From the NCBI GenBank assembly GCA_012842105.1, contig DUTL01000205.1:1-11492 (forward strand): DNA of 11,492 nucleotides, written 5' to 3'. Positions within the stretch are counted from its first letter, which is position 1. Each line of letters opens with the position of its first letter. The position numbers and the translations under genes were made by a program. Under the pieces are notes generated by a model. The model was given only the letters and a program-made list of their open reading frames with translations. It had not been told where the DNA came from and made no database searches. This stretch comes from Candidatus Fermentithermobacillaceae bacterium (lineage in GTDB: Bacteria > Bacillota > Sulfobacillia > Fermentithermobacillales > Fermentithermobacillaceae). Positions 7,532-11,492 of the stretch are shown here, one piece after another.

Positions 7532-7558
7532 GTGGGGCGATCTCCTCCCCACTTTTTT
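7532..7558 (+). terminator. Rho-independent terminator after the P-type ATPase gene
   Basis: A perfect 6-bp GC-rich stem, gtgggg (7532-7537) with ccccac (7547-7552), has a 9-base loop and is followed immediately by six T residues. It lies 58 bases past the ATPase stop and separates the TrmB/ATPase unit from the ABC genes. Confidence 0.88.
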
Positions 7559-7655
7559 GTGGCCCGCTGCAAAAAGAAATCGAATGAGCGGCCCGTGGTA
7601 GGAGTTCACCGGGTTTGCTGCCTTAACAGGATCTCTTGAGCAGTTTGAAGAAAGT

Positions 7656-7671
7656 ACCTCCTAGAAGAGGT
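7656..7671 (+). promoter_or_regulatory. Hairpin that could hide the SD of the ABC ATPase gene
   Basis: acctc (7656-7660) pairs perfectly with gaggt (7667-7671) across a 6-base loop. The second arm is the core of the gene's SD (gaggtg, before the ATG at 7679). Folding would mask the ribosome binding site, which could keep translation low or make it responsive. The stem is short, so chance is possible. Confidence 0.35.
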
Positions 7672-7678
7672 GAACTGT

Positions 7679-8392
7679 ATGCGACTGTTGCTTGAGAATG
7701 TGACAAAAGCATTCGGTGATGTACTGGCTGTCGACAATATTTCGTGCGCCCTTGATGGCGGCCAGATTGCCGGTTTGGTCGGCCCTAACGGAGCAGGCAA
7801 AACCACACTTTTGAATATCATAGCCAACTTTGTACGAAGTGACAGTGGCAGAGTCACTTTGGAAGGAGATCCATTGCCTCCTGGCTTGGCCGCATATGTG
7901 CCCGAGTTTCCGGATTTGTTTCCTGTACTGACTGTTTGGGAGCATTTTAAGTTCATTGCTACTGCTCATGGTATATCCCAGTGGGAACCGAAAGTTCTGG
8001 AATATATGGACAAGTTCAATATTGGAGGCAAAAAGGATGCTTTCGCCGGTGATCTGTCAAGGGGCACGAAGCAAAAGCTGGCAATCGGGATTTGCTTATT
8101 GCGAGAACCTGAAATATTGTTGCTGGACGAACCATTTTCAAACTTGGATCCGGCTTCGGTCAGAGAGTTACGGAACCAAATTGAAACGAGCAAATCACCT
8201 GGCAGGATAATATTGATCTCCAGCCATAATTTAGAGTCCATACAACACCTGTGCAGCAGGGTCCTGATAATGAATCAGGGGAAACTCGTGAGGAATCAGA
8301 AGATAGATGCCATTCTGGAGGAAATGAGAAATAAGGGTTACCGCTCACTTGAAGACTTATTCTTGGAGGTAACTGAAAATGCGGGCGGTTAA
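7679..8392 (+). CDS. ABC transporter ATP-binding protein
   Basis: Cytosolic ATPase subunit of a two-gene ABC system, 237 aa, the usual size. Visible motifs: Walker A GPNGAGKT (35-42), an AAYVPE Q-loop region (about 71-76) with Val-Pro-Glu in place of a Gln, signature LSRGTKQ (126-132, a common ABC-2 variant of LSGGQ), Walker B ILLLDEP (146-152), D-loop SNLD, and H-loop His183 in SSHN. This pattern matches the NatA/CcmA-like ATPases that drive ABC-2 type exporters. The ATG at 7679 has the SD gaggtg at ideal distance; the GTG at 7670 lies within that SD and is rejected. The last 14 bases overlap the start of the membrane partner, so the two are translationally coupled. The substrate cannot be inferred. 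Confidence 0.93.
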   Translation: MRLLLENVTKAFGDVLAVDNISCALDGGQIAGLVGPNGAGKTTLLNIIANFVRSDSGRVTLEGDPLPPGLAAYVPEFPDLFPVLTVWEHFKFIATAHGISQWEPKVLEYMDKFNIGGKKDAFAGDLSRGTKQKLAIGICLLREPEILLLDEPFSNLDPASVRELRNQIETSKSPGRIILISSHNLESIQHLCSRVLIMNQGKLVRNQKIDAILEEMRNKGYRSLEDLFLEVTENAGG

Positions 8393-9956
8393 AGCACTTT
8401 CATACCTTGAATTCAGGACTTTTCTCAACCGTATCAAGAACTCTTCAAAGCATAAGCTCCAAATCCTTTTTCTCATTACTCTCGCTGTCATTCTGGTATT
8501 TGCCATGTCCTCCACCCAAACAGGCCAAGTTGTAGAGTATCCGGATTTCATAAAAGACTACACCGGTACAGCAATCAGCATATTGATACTGGTCAGTGTT
8601 GTCTCGGCGGTTCTCAACGCCGGTACTGGATTACCCATATATGTTCCCCCAACCAGCGCCCACATACTGTTTGGCCTGCCTCTTACAAGCCAGCAACTCT
8701 GTTTTTATTATTTCTGGAAACAATTCGTCATCCAGGCTTCCTTATCCCTGTTTTTCACTTACTTCACAGTGGCACTCATGGGCAGCACGTACTTTCCATA
8801 TGGCCTACTGTTTACATGGACCGGCTTGTCGCTCTTGTCATTGTGGACCAACTCTTTGGCGTTACTGCTCTATGGCTTTTTCAAACGATGTAATATTACC
8901 GGCAAACACTTACTGATATTGCTGTTGATATTCTTGGCGGCAGACAATTTTGTGCTGTCTGATGATCCTGGCTTATGGTCATTCTGGGAGACTATTAACC
9001 CTGCATCCTGGTGGCCCGGTTCTTGGTTCTACACACTGATAATGTTCGTTTTTGCCCCTGAAAGCGCAGCATCCAAAAGCGCAGCACCAGGGGTGGCTAT
9101 AGCCGGAGCGAGCATTCTCGCTATCACAACTATTTTCCTGGCCTGGCTGGTGTTGCCCGATTGCCGACACGATCTACTGAGGCTCATTGACCGTGCCGGG
9201 TCAGTTTCCCGGTACGAAACCAGTCTAAGCCCTGACGAAGCCTGGCTCAGATACTTCGGTGCCAGGCGTAGCAACTATATCGCCAAGAAATCGTTTCCGT
9301 CAGGAACACGTTCAGCGATTGTTTGGACAGAACTTATCGCCTGGGAGAGGCTCAAACCTTCACAACTGAAATATGGCCTATTCACGGCCATTTTGGTCGG
9401 AGGCGCTTCAGCATTGCTAACCACTTACCGGCATGTCCCTGCTTGGGTAATCTTGATCTTGGCCCCTATCAACAGTTTTGGCGGAGGCAGGCCCTTCTTG
9501 ATTGTTGCTCATGCTTTGTACCGCCAATTACCCGGCTCGTGGTGGGAAAAACTGTCCGCGCTGATCGTACTGCCTATTGCAGAGAACATTGGTTTCCATT
9601 TGATGTCCCTCCTGGCCTTCAGTGTTTCGCTGGTGCTCATCAACGGAATAGGCGGTATTAGCCTTATTCTGCCGGTGCTGGCCCCAGTAGTTTTATTGAT
9701 TGTCGGGCTGAACGCGTTATGCATGGTATGGGGATTGCTTAGCGCCATGGCCGGCACGCGCCTAATGGGGGCCTTTCGGCAGATTGTCAAATTCGTGCCT
9801 GTTAGCATCAACTTCGCCACAGTCACCATGGCAGCAAGCATGTTACAGTGGCAGCCTGCCGCGGTATTCGCTCTATTCGTCGTTGTTTTGCTGTGGTCAT
9901 TGTTTTGGCTCTGGATAGCAGCATTGTACATGGATAGGCTGGGCCATTTCCGTTGA
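8379..9956 (+). CDS. ABC transporter membrane protein (putative ABC exporter/ABC-2-like permease)
   Basis: Hydrophobic 525-aa partner of the preceding ATPase. Its ATG lies inside the ATPase gene's 3' end with the SD ggaggt 8 bases upstream. About six hydrophobic helices (from about 28 to 258) are followed by a cytosolic hydrophilic segment (about 260-328) and then a second set of about six helices (332-515), so the layout is a double half. After TM2 the sequence PTSAHILFGLPLTSQQL resembles the helix-loop of the putative ABC exporter family (proteins such as those in PF16962), where a 'PiS' segment follows a Phe-rich stretch. FPSGTRSAIVWTELIAWERLKP (about 306-327, here abbreviated by position) likewise recalls that family's conserved W-K/E-L-R region. 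The cargo is unknown; a role in lipid, peptide or bacteriocin export is only possible. The membrane-partner call is firm; the family call is moderate. Confidence 0.85.
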   Translation: MRAVKALSYLEFRTFLNRIKNSSKHKLQILFLITLAVILVFAMSSTQTGQVVEYPDFIKDYTGTAISILILVSVVSAVLNAGTGLPIYVPPTSAHILFGLPLTSQQLCFYYFWKQFVIQASLSLFFTYFTVALMGSTYFPYGLLFTWTGLSLLSLWTNSLALLLYGFFKRCNITGKHLLILLLIFLAADNFVLSDDPGLWSFWETINPASWWPGSWFYTLIMFVFAPESAASKSAAPGVAIAGASILAITTIFLAWLVLPDCRHDLLRLIDRAGSVSRYETSLSPDEAWLRYFGARRSNYIAKKSFPSGTRSAIVWTELIAWERLKPSQLKYGLFTAILVGGASALLTTYRHVPAWVILILAPINSFGGGRPFLIVAHALYRQLPGSWWEKLSALIVLPIAENIGFHLMSLLAFSVSLVLINGIGGISLILPVLAPVVLLIVGLNALCMVWGLLSAMAGTRLMGAFRQIVKFVPVSINFATVTMAASMLQWQPAAVFALFVVVLLWSLFWLWIAALYMDRLGHFR

Positions 9957-9958
9957 GG

Positions 9959-10114
9959 TTTCCAGGGCGGTTTCACTCAATCATCGACGATCGATTGTAA
10001 ACCTGCCTGAGTGGCTTCGCAGCCGAGCCGGTAAGCCATTCTCCAGACACTGAAGTACGCTTGACTTCACCCGTTACAACCCTGCCTAATTCCTTCATGG
10101 TTCCGCCCTGGAAA
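9959..10114. repeat. 12-bp perfect inverted repeat pair bounding 132 bp
   Basis: tttccagggcgg (9959-9970) is exactly reverse-complemented at 10103-10114. The inside is not otherwise symmetric, and the flanks show no obvious target duplication. It resembles terminal inverted repeats of a short nonautonomous element or a long-range hairpin. Chance cannot be excluded but is unlikely for 12 bp this close together. Confidence 0.5.
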
Positions 10115-10212
10115 AGAATTGTACCGGTGTTGCCCACAACTCAATGTTCTCAGGCATCCCATTCGCTTTTTCTCAGTTAATCATCAGAACCATTGGCAGG
10201 TAATCCAATCTC

Positions 10213-10243
10213 GTTTGCGGAATATTGCATTAGTTCCGCAAAC
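10213..10243. promoter_or_regulatory. Perfect 10-bp dyad with 11-bp spacer (candidate operator)
   Basis: gtttgcggaa (10213-10222) and ttccgcaaac (10234-10243) are exact reverse complements. Their centres are 21 bp apart, two helical turns, as expected for a dimeric regulator. The dyad sits 60 bases before the flavoprotein start and lacks a T-run, so it is not a classical terminator. I do not recognise the motif. Confidence 0.6.
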
Positions 10244-10302
10244 ATAGTTGAATGCCTGGAAGTTGCACATTAACAATCCAAATTACTAAGGAGGCAAATA
10301 CC

Positions 10303-10863
10303 GTGAAGATTCTCGCTATCAGCGGAAGCCCCCGCCCCAACGGAAACACTGCATCACTAATGGAAGTTGTTCTGGAATCTGCAAAACGCACAAACCCAAA
10401 CACAGAAGTTGTTGAATACAATATGCACAGGCTCAACTGCAAGGGATGCCAGGGCTGCCTGGCCTGCAAGAAACCGGAAGTGGAAACCTGTGTGCAAAAT
10501 GACGAACTCTCTCCAATACTCAAGGAAATGTTAGAGGCCGACGCCTGGATTCTGGGAACCCCTGTATACATGGGCCACACTTCTGCACAACTCAAACTTT
10601 TGCTGGACAGAATGTACTGCTTCACCGGCCCCAACCGTACAGTGCGCATTCCCAAAGGCAAGAAGTGCATATTCGTGATTACACAGGGAGCGGCGGGAGA
10701 CCGCCATAAGGACATCATCGATCTGTTCTCCCGTTTCATGGCATGGAGAGGCGTTTCCACGAAATTCGTAAGGGCCGTGGGGCTCACGTTGTCTCCAGGA
10801 TTCACCCAGGAGACTCTGGAAGAGGCAAACGCCTTAGGAAAGTGGGTGATACGACAAGAGTAA
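10303..10863 (+). CDS. NADPH-dependent FMN reductase / iron-sulfur flavoprotein-like
   Basis: Flavodoxin-fold oxidoreductase of 186 aa. ILAISGSPRPNGNT (3-16) is the FMN phosphate-binding loop, and GTPVYMGHTSAQLKLLLDRM is the conserved second flavin-contacting segment. Between them are five closely spaced cysteines (46, 49, 52, 55, 63) in CKGCQGCLAC followed by a Cys eight residues later. Iron-sulfur flavoproteins carry a compact C-x2-C-x2-C-x(n)-C cluster that binds [4Fe-4S]. Here one of the four-Cys sets fits with n=7 (C49-C52-C55-C63), so electron transfer or redox defence in an anaerobe is plausible. The start is the GTG at 10303, with SD aaggagg 8 bases upstream; the frame runs back to an SD-less ATG at 10252. 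It appears to be a single gene. I am confident of the fold, less so of the cluster. Confidence 0.88.
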   Translation: MKILAISGSPRPNGNTASLMEVVLESAKRTNPNTEVVEYNMHRLNCKGCQGCLACKKPEVETCVQNDELSPILKEMLEADAWILGTPVYMGHTSAQLKLLLDRMYCFTGPNRTVRIPKGKKCIFVITQGAAGDRHKDIIDLFSRFMAWRGVSTKFVRAVGLTLSPGFTQETLEEANALGKWVIRQE

Positions 10864-10942
10864 GCCGCAATCCGGCACAATGGGATCGCTTCTCACTGTC
10901 CGGGTTCATCTGACGAAGGAAAGACAATTCGTCTGTTCTTCC

Positions 10943-10973
10943 CAATCCGGCACCGTATATGTCTCGTATATGT
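10943..10973. repeat. Short repeats in the spacer before the peptidase gene
   Basis: cgtatatgt occurs twice (10954-10962 and 10965-10973) with an 11-bp period, one helical turn. Just before it, caatccggcac (10943-10953) repeats a copy at 10868-10878. A weak 6-bp stem (gacgaa at 10912-10917, ttcgtc at 10928-10933) lies between the two copies. These could be regulatory sites, but the spacer is only 144 bases and no clear promoter is visible. Confidence 0.35.
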
Positions 10974-11007
10974 AACATCTGAAATGATAAAGGAGCTGAT
11001 TTTTGCA

Positions 11008-11492
11008 ATGCCTTTTGATGGCGAAAGATCAATGGCGTTCTTGAAGAAGATTGCGTTTACGCGTTGCGCAGGTTCACCGGAAGAAGAAAAGGCGGCAAAC
11101 ATAATCTGTGACGAGCTGCGAAGTTTCGGGTTTGAGCCAGAAGTGGAAGAATTTGACCTGTTTGCCTACGCAAATGATAAGGCCTGGGTTGAGGTGCTGG
11201 AGCCATACCAGGCAAAGTACGAAGGGTCTGCGCTTGGCCTCAGCGGAACAACGCCCGAGGAGGGCCTAGAGGCGCCTCTCAAATACGTAGAAACAGGGCA
11301 GCCTGAATTCCTGAACGAAATTGACGGAACCATAATTCTTGCCAGTGGCGGCGGTGGCTTCAAGGGCTTCGAAAGAGCAAAGAAAAAAGGTGCGGCAGGG
11401 AGGATCTTCATTGCCGGTGCCGGAAGAGACACTCCCAATATTTCCATGAACCGGTGCACCCGTGACCGCCTGGGTACCCTCCCCACTGCCTA
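11008..11492 (+). CDS. M28-family metallopeptidase (partial, 5' end)
   Basis: The frame starts at the ATG at 11008 and runs open off the window end (161 codons seen). The N-terminus reads FLKKIAFTRCAGSPEEEKAA followed by a predicted helix and strand (ICDELRSFGFEPEVEEFD). This is the typical opening of M28-type aminopeptidases, where one domain wraps around before the zinc site. Residues about 109-140 (TIILASGGGGFKGFERAKKK then GAAGRIFIAG) look like the end of a protease-associated (PA) insert. The zinc-binding His/Asp/Glu residues would lie past the window, so activity cannot be judged. The SD aggag lies 12 bases upstream, slightly long, and no better start is seen. No signal peptide is visible, so it is probably cytosolic. 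Confidence 0.75.
   Translation, partial: MPFDGERSMAFLKKIAFTRCAGSPEEEKAANIICDELRSFGFEPEVEEFDLFAYANDKAWVEVLEPYQAKYEGSALGLSGTTPEEGLEAPLKYVETGQPEFLNEIDGTIILASGGGGFKGFERAKKKGAAGRIFIAGAGRDTPNISMNRCTRDRLGTLPTA

Larger units (their letters stand above)
9957..10302. other. 346-bp intergenic region
   Basis: No convincing gene is seen. It holds an inverted repeat pair at 9959-9970/10103-10114 enclosing a short minus-strand open frame (9973-10098, 41 codons, no clear SD), and the long dyad at 10213-10243. I see no tRNA fold and no intrinsic terminator for the ABC genes. Confidence 0.7.

Noticed and set aside
9998..10035. GC-rich fold that looked tRNA-like
   Set aside because: Local stems can be drawn, but no acceptor stem, anticodon arm and T-loop arrangement exists.
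10230..10880. 216-codon open frame antisense to the flavoprotein gene
   Set aside because: The opposite strand encodes a clear flavodoxin-fold protein with a good SD. The antisense frame shows no family features.

Overview
The window reads as chromosomal DNA from a bacterium, most likely an anaerobic Gram-positive (Firmicutes/Clostridia-like) lineage. This is inference from purine-rich Shine-Dalgarno (SD) sequences, frequent GTG/TTG starts, a classical T-run terminator, moderate GC, and a flavodoxin-fold protein with an iron-sulfur-type cysteine cluster. No rRNA, tRNA, CRISPR array or transposase gene is visible.

Layout. (1) 1-282: a large, nearly continuous imperfect palindrome (20-262, perfect 37-bp outer arms). 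Beside it, 19 bp of the 3' end of the neighbouring mgtE gene is duplicated. (2) 283-3264, minus strand: two tandem MgtE-type Mg2+ channel genes, whose products align without gaps over about 440 residues. The downstream copy has an extra charged N-terminal tail. (3) 3265-3968: a 0.7-kb divergent intergenic region with a good sigma-A-like promoter (TTGACA-17-TATGCT) and a small perfect dyad facing the rightward genes. (4) 3969-7474, plus strand: a TrmB-family regulator, then a type II (Ca2+-ATPase-like) P-type cation pump. The pump has an odd TM6 ion-site motif and a Gly/Asn/Cys-rich insert. The unit ends at a strong intrinsic terminator (7532-7558). (5) 7679-9956: a two-gene ABC transporter, an ATPase overlapping by 14 bp a roughly 12-TM membrane partner. 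(6) 9957-10302: a noncoding stretch with a 12-bp inverted repeat pair and a perfect 10-bp dyad (11-bp spacer) in front of (7) 10303-10863, an iron-sulfur-flavoprotein-like FMN reductase. (8) 11008 to the window end: the 5' part of an M28-type metallopeptidase with a PA-like insert.

How they may work together. The mgtE pair and the divergent TrmB/P-type ATPase pair look like one divalent-cation homeostasis locus: gated Mg2+ entry on one side, and an ATP-driven cation pump with its own candidate one-component regulator on the other. That link is inference from gene order and candidate operator sites. The ABC pair, the flavoprotein and the peptidase appear to be separate units. I see no clearly new multi-gene system. 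The most unusual signals are the palindrome with its flanking gene-end duplication, the non-standard cation site and cysteine-bearing insert of the ATPase, and the long dyad ahead of the flavoprotein.
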